Shown: positions 36,493 through 46,029 of the stretch, piece by piece
Numbering within the stretch: position 1 is the first letter of the stretch
Layout of the letters: each line of letters opens with the position of its first letter
Notes under the pieces: generated by a model
Told to the model about the DNA's origin: nothing
Seen by the model: the letters and a program-made list of their open reading frames with translations, nothing else
The model's database searches: none
Translations under genes and position numbers: made by a program
Source of the DNA: DASQPR01 sp963797675
GTDB taxonomy: Bacteria; Actinomycetota; Actinomycetes; Mycobacteriales; Micromonosporaceae
DNA: 64,000 bases
Direction of reading: 5' to 3'
NCBI GenBank assembly: GCA_963797675.1
Contig: CAWCQQ010000006.1
Coordinates: 434,001 to 498,000, forward strand

Positions 36493-37143
36493 CTAGTAGA
36501 ACACGTCGATGCGGTCGTCGACCGCGGTGATGCCGGGAGCCGACCAAGCAGCAGCGACCGCGGAGTCGTGCTCGGCGAAGGAACGTACAGTTCCGGTCAG
36601 GGTCGCCGTCCCGTTGGAAGTCTGGACGCTCACGTTGTTAGCGTCGAGCTTGGCGTCGCGGCCCATGGCATTTTTGATCGACCGTTCGACATCCTTCGCG
36701 CCCGGTGTGGGGGCCACGATGTCGATGTCGTTCTCGATGTCGGTCACCCCGAGGATGTTTGCAGTGATGAACTCTGCCTCGTCCCGCTGATATTGCCACT
36801 CGGCTGCACCGGTGAGAGTCACGAAGCCGTCCTTGGCGCGTGCGTCGATGTCGGTCGGCACGAGGTGGTCGAGCATGAGCGCCTGAAGCACGTCTCCGCG
36901 CAGGTCGGCATCGTCGCGGCGCCGGTCGGTGAGGATCCGCACATCCAGGTCGTTGTCGACGCGAGTGACCCCGAAAACCCGCTCTGCAGCCCTCTTGGCC
37001 TCGCGCTTCTGCCGAAGGCTGCCGACCGTCCCGCGCAGCGTGACCGTGCCGTCGTCCGTGGACACGGCGACCGCCTCGCTGTCGATCTTGGGGTCCCAGA
37101 GTAGTTCTGCCGAGACGTTGCCTTCCAGCTCCTGGTTGTTCAT
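36493..37143 (-). CDS. BON-domain protein (three BON repeats)
   Basis: 216 residues without signal peptide. Three tandem BON units each carry the strand VxxxDGxVTLxG: VAVSTDDGTVTLRGTVGSLRQKREAKRAAERVFGVTRVDNDLDV, ARAKDGFVTLTGAAEWQYQRDEAEFITANILGVTDIENDIDI, and VQTSNGTATLTGTVRSFAEHDSAVAAAWSAPGITAVDDRIDV. BON domains are thought to bind membranes or to serve osmotic-stress proteins. AAGGAG lies 7 nt before the ATG. Confidence 0.9.
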   Translation of the reverse strand: MNNQELEGNVSAELLWDPKIDSEAVAVSTDDGTVTLRGTVGSLRQKREAKRAAERVFGVTRVDNDLDVRILTDRRRDDADLRGDVLQALMLDHLVPTDIDARAKDGFVTLTGAAEWQYQRDEAEFITANILGVTDIENDIDIVAPTPGAKDVERSIKNAMGRDAKLDANNVSVQTSNGTATLTGTVRSFAEHDSAVAAAWSAPGITAVDDRIDVFY

Positions 37144-37329
37144 GTCGCACTCCTTCGGTCTCGACTCCGGCCACTGCCGTGATCGGTGCAAGCGCAGCAG
37201 CGGCCGACTTCAACTCGAAAAGCCATGACAGATCAGCTTTTCATCTGCGCACCCGGTTGGAGGCCAAACCCCGTATCGGCCAGGACTTGTTCGCCGACGT
37301 TCTTGCTCCAGGGTGGCCGATCTCTCCGT

Positions 37330-37767
37330 CATTTCGCCGGCACCGCCACGTTCATCTGTCTGGAGCTGGTCGGCGTCCCGTACGCGTTGCCGTTGTCGGT
37401 GGCGGTCGCGATCACCGATCTGATACCGATGATCGGTGCGACGCTCGGAGCGATCATATGCGTCGGGGCGACGGTTCTCACGGTCGACGTGTGGCCTGCC
37501 GGGGTGATCGTCCTTGCCTTCTTCATCGCCTACCAGCAGCTCGAGAACTACCTGATCGCCCCCCGAGTCATGCACAACACTGTGCAGATGTCGTCGGCGG
37601 CGGTGCTACTGGTGGCGCTGATCGGTGGCACAGTACTCGGCCTCGTCGGCGCGATCATGGCGATCCCGATCGCGGCCAGCGTGAAGGTCATCCGGTCCGG
37701 CGGCCGCCCCGCGATGGACCAGTCGCCCCCTTCTGGACCCGGATCGACGACCGCACCAGGCGTGTAG
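37330..37767 (+). pseudogene. AI-2E family transporter, C-terminal remnant
   Basis: Only the last 145 residues of an AI-2E/PerM-type transporter are recognisable: TFICLELVGVPYALPLSV, AITDLIPMIGATLGAIICVG, YQQLENYLIAPRVMHNTVQMSSAAVLLVALIGGTVLGLVGAIMAIPIAASVKVI. The family is normally 340-380 residues with eight TM helices; here the N-terminal two thirds is missing and the sequence just upstream is out of frame. No plausible start or Shine-Dalgarno fits. Confidence 0.7.
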
Positions 37768-38063
37768 CCGACACGCTCCTCATAGAACACGCGTGCCACG
37801 CGGAGAGCCGGCGACAAACGAGTGGTACAGGATCCCGCTGATCTTGTTCCTCGGTCAACGAGCCGCTTGACCGTGGAGCGATGCACGGAGGCAATTGAGT
37901 CGGTAACCCAGGCTATTCGCCACACGGATTGGCGAGTTCCGAAAGACACGATCGACGCATTCGACCAGCGTCGATAGTTTCATTTCTGGCTGGTTAATGC
38001 CACGTTACCGATCGTCCGATCCCCGTCTGGCCGCCAATGCTTGCCGAATTGGAAAGGAAAACC
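37768..38063. other. Intergenic region upstream of the GH5 gene, 296 bp
   Basis: No convincing gene. It should carry the promoter of the GH5 gene. Two GTTA-starting units at 37993 and 38004 (GTTAATGCC, GTTACCGAT) vaguely resemble the repeats before the SGNH and GH71/99-like genes. No strong dyad or terminator was seen after the AI-2E remnant. Confidence 0.3.
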
Positions 38064-39965
38064 ATGCCCCCCATCCGCCCTATTCCGAGCAGACCTCAAC
38101 CATCGACACCGGTCCTTATCTCTATGCGTCTCAAACGCCACGTGCTGGCCCGTGCGCTGACCGCACTGGCGATGCTCGCCTCGTTCTTGCTGACGGTGGT
38201 GTTGAGCCCGTCGCCGGCCGTCGCCGCCGTTACCTTTGACCCAAGCCAGTTTCACGGAGTGACCTGGTCGCGGCTGGGCGACAACTTCACCGCCGATCCG
38301 CTCGTGCTGCAGGGACTGGCCGCCGGTGACGACTACAACACCACCAGAAGCAAGGCCGACGCCATGTTCACCACGTTCGCCAGCGAACTGGGCGCCAACA
38401 CCGTCCGGATACCGATCAACCCCGTCACCGCCGCCGGCACCAGCTACTACGGCGTCATCGACTCCGCGGTCGCGCACGGCTTCAAGGTTGTCCTGACCTA
38501 CTGGTCCCAGGACGGCACGAACATGGTGAACTCCGGCCTGCTGCCCTCCTGGACGCAGATGTGGGACACGATCACCACCAAGTACGTCAACCAGCCGCTG
38601 GTCTACCTCGACCCGATCAACGAGCCGATCGGCTTCACCACCCCGCAGTGGCTCGACTTCGCCGCCAACTTCATCACCCGGGAGACCGGGGAGGGCATGC
38701 CCAGCAACCGGCTGTTCATCGAGGGCGCTCAGCTCGACGGCGGCGGATGGGGCAGCGACATCCGCCCGCTGTGCAACGACTCCCGCTTCAACGGGGTGTA
38801 CCTCGCCATGCACCGTTACGGGTTCCCGTACGGCGCGCGGTCCTACAGCGACTGGGTCACCGACCTCACGACGCTGTTGGGCAACTGCACCTCGCGCACC
38901 GTCATCGAAGAGTTCGGCTCAGAGTCGGACACCGGCATCAACTACGACGCCCAGCCCAGCGGCACCACAGACAAGGAAGTCGCGTACCTGCGGGCGATCA
39001 CCGACGTCATCCGCCAGTACCACCTCGGTGCGATCTGGTGCCACGTCATCGGCGGCCGCACCTCGACCCCTAACCACGACACACTGAACATCCTGCGACT
39101 CGACAGCGGGTACGACGGCAGCAGCAACAACCTGCCGCTGTGGATACCCAACCCGACGTCGTTCGACCGCCTCATGTGGGCGTGGGGCGGGCTCGGCTCG
39201 CAGACGACCGAGTTGCGCAACGTCTACTACAACAAGTGCCTCGACGTGCCTAACTCCTCGCAGAATAACGGCACCCAACCCCAGGTGCACAGCTGTACGG
39301 CCGGCGCCAACGAGGAGTGGGGCCGACAGGCCAACAACGAAATCACCGCCTACAACGGCACGAAATGCCTGGAGGCACAGGGTACGACCAACGGATCCCA
39401 CGTCGTCATCGACACCTGTGCGGGCGGTACCAACCAGCAGTGGTTGTTCTTCTCCGACGGCACCGTCCGGAACGCCGGCTCCCACCTTTGCCTGGACGCC
39501 GACCTGGCCAGCCAGCAGAACATGCAGGTCTGGTCCTGCGGCGGCGGCAATAACCAGAAGTGGCGCCTGTCCAACGGGACGATCGGCCTACGCGCCCACG
39601 CCAACGGCAGAATCGTCACTGCCGACAACGCCGGCGCATCGCCGCTGATCGCCAACCGCATCATCGTCGACGCATGGGAGACCTTCGATCTCGTCGACAA
39701 CGCCGACGGCAGCGTGAGCCTGCACGCCCACGCGAACGGCGACTATGTGGACGCCGCAGCCGGCGGTGCATCACCCTTGATCGCCGACAGCACCACCAAC
39801 GGCCCGGCCGAGGAGTTCGACCTCATCTACAACCCCGACGGCAGCTTCAGCTTGCGCGCCCACGCCAACGGCGACATCGTCACCGCCGATAACGCCGGCG
39901 CCTCCGCGCTGATCGCCAACCGTACCGCCGTCGGTCCGTGGGAGGAGTTCGACATCCTCGCCTAA
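38064..39965 (+). CDS. Secreted GH5-family cellulase-like enzyme with ricin and trefoil repeats
   Basis: 633 residues. A long signal region (basic RLKRHVLARALTALAMLASFLLTVVLSP, cleavage near AVAA) precedes a GH5 barrel: GANTVRIPINPV, the acid/base Glu in YLDPINEPIGF, HRYGFPYG, and the nucleophile Glu in RTVIEEFGSESD. A ricin-type trefoil follows (KCLDVPNSSQNN, QQWLF, NQKWRL) and then three repeats of the AxVTADNAGASPLIANRxxxxxWExFDL type. It should hydrolyse a beta-glucan or related polysaccharide outside the cell. The start behind AAGGAAAACC was preferred. Confidence 0.88.
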   Translation: MPPIRPIPSRPQPSTPVLISMRLKRHVLARALTALAMLASFLLTVVLSPSPAVAAVTFDPSQFHGVTWSRLGDNFTADPLVLQGLAAGDDYNTTRSKADAMFTTFASELGANTVRIPINPVTAAGTSYYGVIDSAVAHGFKVVLTYWSQDGTNMVNSGLLPSWTQMWDTITTKYVNQPLVYLDPINEPIGFTTPQWLDFAANFITRETGEGMPSNRLFIEGAQLDGGGWGSDIRPLCNDSRFNGVYLAMHRYGFPYGARSYSDWVTDLTTLLGNCTSRTVIEEFGSESDTGINYDAQPSGTTDKEVAYLRAITDVIRQYHLGAIWCHVIGGRTSTPNHDTLNILRLDSGYDGSSNNLPLWIPNPTSFDRLMWAWGGLGSQTTELRNVYYNKCLDVPNSSQNNGTQPQVHSCTAGANEEWGRQANNEITAYNGTKCLEAQGTTNGSHVVIDTCAGGTNQQWLFFSDGTVRNAGSHLCLDADLASQQNMQVWSCGGGNNQKWRLSNGTIGLRAHANGRIVTADNAGASPLIANRIIVDAWETFDLVDNADGSVSLHAHANGDYVDAAAGGASPLIADSTTNGPAEEFDLIYNPDGSFSLRAHANGDIVTADNAGASALIANRTAVGPWEEFDILA

Positions 39966-39990
39966 GCGATCGGGTCCTAACGCAATCACG

Positions 39991-40024
39991 CTGCGGCGGC
40001 GCAACCGAAACTGCGCCGCCGCAG
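39991..40024. terminator. Bidirectional terminator hairpin
   Basis: CTGCGGCGGCGCA, an 8-nt loop, TGCGCCGCCGCAG: a perfect 13-bp GC-rich stem between the convergent GH5 and LysR genes. No U-tract, as is common in actinomycetes. Confidence 0.85.
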
Positions 40025-40054
40025 CGGCCTCATTCGGCCGGGGGATCGCACCAG

Positions 40055-41071
40055 CTAGACGGGGCGGGTCTGCTGGGGGAGTGGCCGAACACCCGGAGGC
40101 AGCGGGGCGTGTTCCTGCGCGTGCAGGAATGCACAGACGGCCGCGTTGCCCGAGCGCCGGCGGGTCCAGAACAGCGCCACGTCGCGGTGGGCGGTCGGGG
40201 ATTCAATCGGGCGTACGGCGAGACCCTCGGTGCTGGCGGTGTGCAGGGCGAGCCGGCTGATGACGCCGATGCCGAACGCGGATCGGACCAGGGCGACCAG
40301 CGTGGTCGGATGGTCGGTCAGGTAGGCGATGTCTGCGCGGGTGGCATGTTCGCCGAGCATGTGCCGTAGGTCGAAACCGCCGCCGTCCTCTTCCGAGCCG
40401 GACGGGTTACCGATCAGGGGACGGTCGAGGATGTCTTCGATGCTGACGGTGGGCCGCGAGGCCAGTGGGTCGTTGTCGCGCATGACCGCGACGACGTCTT
40501 CCTGCCAGATCGTACGGTGGCAGAGGCTGAGTTCACGCATTTTGGGCAGCGTTGGCCGGAATGCGATGTCGACGGCACCGCTGGCGACGGCCTCCTCCAG
40601 CGTGGCGGCGGTCCCCTCCCACAGCTCGACGGTCAGGCCCGGGTAGTCGGACTTGAGAATCTGCAGGAGCTGGGGAAGGTACGTGGAACTCACGCTCGGG
40701 TAGCTGGCGACGGTGAGGTGCGCGACGAGCTGGTCCATGGTGCTGCGGGCGGCGTCGATTCCGCGTTGCAGTTCGTGCAGCGCGGCTTGGGCGTGTCCGT
40801 AGAACAGCTGGCCGGCCTCCGTAGTGCAGATCGGCCGTGCCTTGCGGTCGAAGAGCGTCACCCCGAGGGCATGTTCCAGGGATGCGATGTGAGCGCTGAC
40901 GCGGGATTGCGAAAGGTGCAGGGACCGCGTCGCGGTGGCGAATCCACCGCGGTCGACGACGGCGAGGAACGTACGCAGCCATGCCGTCTGCAGTGACATT
41001 GCGTCGCGGGGTGCCGCCGATCCGTGTTCGGACGGGTCGACAACGTCGTTGTCACTGGCAGGGTGGGTCAC
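40055..41071 (-). CDS. LysR family transcriptional regulator
   Basis: 338 residues. The HTH reads WLRTFLAVVDRGGFATATRSLHLSQSRVSAHIASLEHALGVTLFDRKAR; the effector domain follows with TVASYPSVSSTYLPQLLQILKSDYPGLTVEL. The GTG start at 41071 follows GAAAGGAA. It is the last gene on the minus arm of the sugar-acid locus, 53 bp after glcF, not divergent as LysR genes usually are. It is the only regulator in the locus, and two T-N11-A dyads in the 47.7-47.9 kb promoter region fit its family. Confidence 0.9.
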   Translation of the reverse strand: MTHPASDNDVVDPSEHGSAAPRDAMSLQTAWLRTFLAVVDRGGFATATRSLHLSQSRVSAHIASLEHALGVTLFDRKARPICTTEAGQLFYGHAQAALHELQRGIDAARSTMDQLVAHLTVASYPSVSSTYLPQLLQILKSDYPGLTVELWEGTAATLEEAVASGAVDIAFRPTLPKMRELSLCHRTIWQEDVVAVMRDNDPLASRPTVSIEDILDRPLIGNPSGSEEDGGGFDLRHMLGEHATRADIAYLTDHPTTLVALVRSAFGIGVISRLALHTASTEGLAVRPIESPTAHRDVALFWTRRRSGNAAVCAFLHAQEHAPLPPGVRPLPQQTRPV

Positions 41072-41124
41072 CGGCGGTTCCTTTCGGGCGGGGGGAAAGG
41101 CTACCTCATGGTCGCGTACGTGCG

Positions 41125-42207
<1,083 letters not shown>

Positions 42208-42208
42208 G

Positions 42209-43612
42209 TCAGGTGCCGAGCTTTCCGGGATTGAGGATGCCAGCGGGGTCGAAGGCCTGCTTCACGCGCCGAATGAGGTCGAGTTGAACGTCACCGAGCT
42301 GGTGCGGTAACTGCGCGAGTTTGGCGGCACCGACGCCGTGCTCGCCGGTGATCGTGCCGCCGAGCCGGATGGCGGCGCCGAAGATGTCGTCGAATGCCGC
42401 AGATACGGCGGCGTACGCGTCCCGGTCGTCGGGCTTGAAGCAACCGGTGGGGTGCGCGTTGCCGTCGCCGGCGTGTCCGAAGGTCGCGATGGTCACCTGG
42501 TGTTGCCGGGCGATCTCAGCGATCGTGCGTACGAGTTCGGAGAGCCGGGAGCGGGGGACGCCGACATCTTCGAGCACGGTGGCACCGCCGAGGCGGGCCA
42601 GGGCAGGCAGGGCGCAGCGGCGGGCCGCGAGCAGTGCCTCGGATCGGGCCGTGTCGGTCGCGACCTCCACCCCGTGACCGCCGTGGTGGCGGGTGAGGTC
42701 GGCCATCGTGGTCAGGACGCGCTGGACTTCCGACGGGCTGCCGTCGTCGCCGAACAGCAGCAGCGCTCCGGCCTGTCGGTCGAGGCCGAGCTGGGCGTAG
42801 TCGTCGACCGCCTGGATGCAGGAGGAGTCGAGGAACTCGAGCGTGCCGGGCAGGATGCCGGCATTGAGGATGCCGGTGACGGCATGACTGGCCGCTTCGA
42901 GATCGGCGAAGTAGGCGATGCCGGTGGCGTTCGCCGCCGGTGCCGGCCGCAGCGCGAGTGTCAGTTCAGTGATGACGGCGAGTGTTCCTTCGGACCCGGT
43001 GAGGAGGTGGACCAGGTCATAACCGGCGGCGTTCTTGACCAGCCGGCCGCCGGCGCGGATGCGTTCACCGTCGGCGAGGACGGCCTCGATGCCGAGCACG
43101 TAGTTGCCGGTCGTGCCGTACTTCAGCCCGTGCAGTCCGCCCGCATTGGTGGCGACGTTGCCACCGAGGGTGGACGCCCGGTAGCTGCCCGGGTCGGGTG
43201 GGTAGATCAGTCCCACCGCCGCGGCCGCCGTCGTCAGTGCCTGCGTGGTGACGCCAGGCTGCACGACGGCGACGAGATCGACGGGGTCGACCGCGAGGAT
43301 ACGGTTCATCCGGGTCAGTGCCAGGACGATGCCGCCGTGTAGCGGTACGGCGCCGGCGGCGAGGCTGGTACCGGCACCACGGGGCACGACCGGAACACCG
43401 TGACGGCTGGCCCACCGCAGGACAGCGGCGACCTCGTCGGTGCTGCCCGGCCGTACGACGGCACATGGCTCGCCCGCGAACCCGAACGTCGCATCGGTGC
43501 GGTACGGCACCATCGCCGCGGTTCCGGTGTCGACGTGAGCCGATCCGACGATGCGGGTCAAGTCGGTGCGCAGTGACCGAGCCGTCCACGCAGGCGTCGC
43601 GGTGACGGTCAT
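42209..43612 (-). CDS. glcD: FAD-linked glycolate/lactate oxidase subunit (GlcD-like)
   Basis: 467 residues. FAD_binding_4 domain with VVRPGSTDEVAAVLRWASRHGVPVVPRGAGTSLAAGAVP, YPPDPGSYRASTLGGNVATNAGGLHGLKYGTTGNYVLG and LTGSEGTLAVIT; a C-terminal oxidase domain with TFGHAGDGNAHPT and GTITGEHGVGAAK. The metal-ligand histidines of the D-lactate/glycolate oxidase family are visible in HAGDGNAH and GEHGVG. Its ATG overlaps the stop of the upstream SDR (ATGA). It oxidises a 2-hydroxy acid to the 2-keto acid. Confidence 0.9.
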   Translation of the reverse strand: MTVTATPAWTARSLRTDLTRIVGSAHVDTGTAAMVPYRTDATFGFAGEPCAVVRPGSTDEVAAVLRWASRHGVPVVPRGAGTSLAAGAVPLHGGIVLALTRMNRILAVDPVDLVAVVQPGVTTQALTTAAAAVGLIYPPDPGSYRASTLGGNVATNAGGLHGLKYGTTGNYVLGIEAVLADGERIRAGGRLVKNAAGYDLVHLLTGSEGTLAVITELTLALRPAPAANATGIAYFADLEAASHAVTGILNAGILPGTLEFLDSSCIQAVDDYAQLGLDRQAGALLLFGDDGSPSEVQRVLTTMADLTRHHGGHGVEVATDTARSEALLAARRCALPALARLGGATVLEDVGVPRSRLSELVRTIAEIARQHQVTIATFGHAGDGNAHPTGCFKPDDRDAYAAVSAAFDDIFGAAIRLGGTITGEHGVGAAKLAQLPHQLGDVQLDLIRRVKQAFDPAGILNPGKLGT

Positions 43613-44370
43613 GCTGCGGTCAGCCCGCCGTCGATGATGAGGGCGGAGCCGTTGATGAACCGACCGTCCGGTCCGGCCACGAAGGCGATGGCGGCCGCGA
43701 TCTCCTCGGGCGATCCGAGGCGCCCGTCGAGTTGGCGGGCGGCCATCGCCTGACGAGCGGCCGCGGGGTCCGGAGCGTTCGCGATGATCTTGCTGATCCA
43801 TTCGGTCTCGACGGTGCCGGGACAGACCGCGACGCAGCGGATACCGTCCTTGGCGTGGTCGACGGCGACGGCACGCGTCAGCCCGACCAGGCCCGCTTTG
43901 GAGGCGCAGTACGCCGCCCGGCGGGCCAGCCCGACCTGCCCGGCGACCGAGGCGACGTTGATGATCACGCCGTGGCCGTTGTCGAGCATGAGCGGCAGCA
44001 TGGCGCGGGTCGTGAGGAACGGGCCGGTGAGGTTGACCGCCAGGACGCGGTCCCAGTCCTCGTCGCTGGTCTCGAGCACGGTCGCGGCGATGCCGATACC
44101 GGCGACGTTGACCAGCACGTCGGGTGGGCCGAATGTCACGGCGATCTCGCGGGTGACCGCGCCGACGGCGTGCGGGTCGCGCAGGTCGACGCGGAACGTC
44201 TGTGCGGTGCCGCCGTCCTTCGTGATCTGGGTGCACGTGTCGCTGAGGCCGTCGAGATCGACATCGACCAGGGCAAGGTCGTAGTCGTACGCCAGGCGGA
44301 TCGCGGTGGCGCGGCCGATACCGGACGCGGCGCCGGTTACCACCGCGACCGGCCGTTGCGGCGCGCTCAC
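43609..44370 (-). CDS. SDR family dehydrogenase, sugar-acid type
   Basis: 253 residues. NAD motif VTGAASGIGRATAIRLA, NVAGIGIA, catalytic Ser in INVASVAG, YCASK, and the C-terminal GSALIIDGGLTAA. Asp after beta-2 (ALVDVDLDG) suggests NAD preference. The GTG start overlaps the stop of the previous gene (GTGA). In the proposed pathway it could be the sugar 1-dehydrogenase or the 2-keto-3-deoxy acid 4-dehydrogenase; the sequence cannot decide which of the two SDRs does which. Confidence 0.88.
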   Translation of the reverse strand: MSAPQRPVAVVTGAASGIGRATAIRLAYDYDLALVDVDLDGLSDTCTQITKDGGTAQTFRVDLRDPHAVGAVTREIAVTFGPPDVLVNVAGIGIAATVLETSDEDWDRVLAVNLTGPFLTTRAMLPLMLDNGHGVIINVASVAGQVGLARRAAYCASKAGLVGLTRAVAVDHAKDGIRCVAVCPGTVETEWISKIIANAPDPAAARQAMAARQLDGRLGSPEEIAAAIAFVAGPDGRFINGSALIIDGGLTAA

Positions 44371-45127
44371 TGGTACGTCAATCCGGGCAGAGCGCCGTCC
44401 ATCGCGTAGCCGCCGTCGACATCGAGGCATGCCCCCGTTGTATAGCAAGCCTCCTCCGACGCGAGGTAGCAGATGGCGGCGGCGATCCATTCGGGCGGGG
44501 CGATGCCGAGCGGCACCCGGGCAAGCAGCGCCCTTTCGATCTCCGGGGTGTAGATCGGTTCGCTCATGCCGGTGCGTACCGGGCCGGGACGGACACAGTT
44601 GACCGTGATGCCGTGCGGGGCGAGTTCGGAGGCCATGGTGCGGGTCATCGCCTCGAGGCCGCCTTTCGTCGCGGTGTACGGCGCGGCGTTGGGCTCCGAG
44701 ACGACGGCGTGGACGGAGGAGACGTTGACGATCCGACCCGGCGTACCGGTGTCGACCATGATTCGGGCGACGGCCTGGCTGAGGAAGAACGCTCCGGTCA
44801 GATTGACCGCAAGCACCCGATCCCAGTCGGCCCGTTGCACCTCGAGAAACGGCGCGATGTGGAGAATGCCGGCGACATTGGCGAGCACGTCGACGCGGTC
44901 GTAGTGCGCCTGCGAACGGTGTGCGAGCGACATCGGGCGGCGTTGGCCGCGGAGATGTCGAGGGTGAGGGTGCGCAGTCGACCGGCGTCGGCATCGGGCC
45001 AGGTGCGGTCATGGCGTACGTCGACGGCCAGCACCTGGGCGCCTTCGCTGAGCAATCGCGTGGCGGTGGCCCGGCCGATGCCGGAATTGGCGCCGGTGAC
45101 GACCGCTGTCTTGTCGGTGAATCTCAT
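44367..45127 (-). pseudogene. SDR family dehydrogenase, frame broken near 44.93 kb
   Basis: The N-terminal part (MRFTDKTAVVTGANSGIGRATATRLLSEGAQVLAVDVR) reads to about 44937, and the rest (YDRVDVLANVAGILHIAPF, IVNVSSVHAVV, YTATK, GACLDVDGGYAMDG) is in another frame. All catalytic SDR residues are present. Removing one base near 44936 and one near 44922 (or adding one) gives a protein of about 252 residues. The start overlaps the stop of the SMP-30 gene (ATGA), keeping the operon architecture intact, which argues for sequence error over decay. Confidence 0.78.
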
Positions 45128-46029
45128 GGACCAGCCGTTCCTGAGGTGACGAGGTGGGTGGCGAATACGTGCGCGGGCAGGCCCGGTGTAACCGCGGGAC
45201 GGTGCAGGACCGATCCCGGATGCGGCCAACGCTGCACCTGCGAGGGGGTCAGGCCGAACGATGCGGAGGTGATGTACATCGTGCGAAGATCGGCGCCGCC
45301 GAAGGCGATGCTGGTCGGTCGCAGGACCGGTACCGGGAGCTGTTCCCGGACGGAGCCGTCCGGGGCGAAACGGACGATCTGGGCGCCGTCCCAGAATGCA
45401 CACCAGATGTCGCCGGCGGCATCGACGCGCAGACCATCGGGGATGCCCTTCAGTGCGGCGGTGTCGACGAAGATCTCTCGGTCGCGTGCCTCGCCGTCGG
45501 TCGGGGTCGAACGCGTACCGGTAGATCACGGTCCTGGCGGGAGTCGACGAAGTACATCCAGCGACCGTCCGGTGACCAGTCGATGCCGTTGGAGCAGTAG
45601 AAGCCCTCGTCCATCGTCCGGTACGAGCCGTCGCGGGTCCAGGCGATACAGCCGGCCGTCCGGGCCGCTCTCGCTGTCCTCGAGCGAGCCGGTCCAGAAT
45701 CGACCGGCCGGCATCGACGGAGCCGTCGTTGAACCGGCAGGTCTCGCGGTCGTGTTCCGGGTCGCCGAGCAACTGCCGCGAGCCGGTCTCGAGATTCGAC
45801 GAGGTGCCAGCCGGTCCGCAGACCGGCCACCAGAGTGTTCGGGTCCGCGGTCAGGCCGAGGCATCCCACCTGTACGCCCAGATGTGTGACGTGCGGCGCG
45901 GTGGCACCGTCAGGCTGGCTGAACACGTCGCCGGCGACGATGTCGACCCAGTGCAGAGTCCGGGTACGCGGGATCCCACAGCGGTCCTTCGCCGAGCACA
46001 TGGCGAGTCGGGGACAGCGCGGTGATCAC
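45124..46029 (-). pseudogene. SMP-30/gluconolactonase family protein with six frame breaks
   Basis: Recognisable pieces in consecutive frames: HVLGEGPLWDP, TLHWVDIVAGDVFSQPDGAT, LETGSRQLLGDPEHDRETCRFNDGSVD, GRFWTGSLEDSESGPDGRLYRL, GSYRTMDEGFYCSNGIDWSPDGRWMYFVDS, VIYRYAFDPD, and REIFVDTAALKGIPDG onward. This is the calcium-dependent lactonase propeller (Glu, Asn and Asp ligands visible). Removing one base at each of about 45969, 45795, 45712, 45636, 45533 and 45500 rebuilds one frame of 300 residues with the family motif SVDPAGRFW. GTGA and ATGA overlaps join it to both neighbours. It would open a sugar lactone. Confidence 0.78.

Noticed and set aside
37548..37949. Minus-strand frame with a faint HTH-like SIASVHRSTVKRLV piece
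   Set aside because: Mostly antisense to the AI-2E remnant, and the resemblance is too short.
43613..44236. N-terminal extension of the GlcD frame
   Set aside because: It reads an alternative frame of the upstream SDR; the family start is the ATGA-coupled ATG at 43612.
44798..45772. Long minus-strand open frame of 324 codons
   Set aside because: It is a chimera of out-of-frame SMP-30 and the N-terminal part of the SDR, produced by frameshifts.
45124..46029. Programmed frameshifting in the SMP-30 gene
   Set aside because: Six breaks in one gene without slippery sequences or pseudoknots do not fit any programmed mechanism; inserted bases explain them better.
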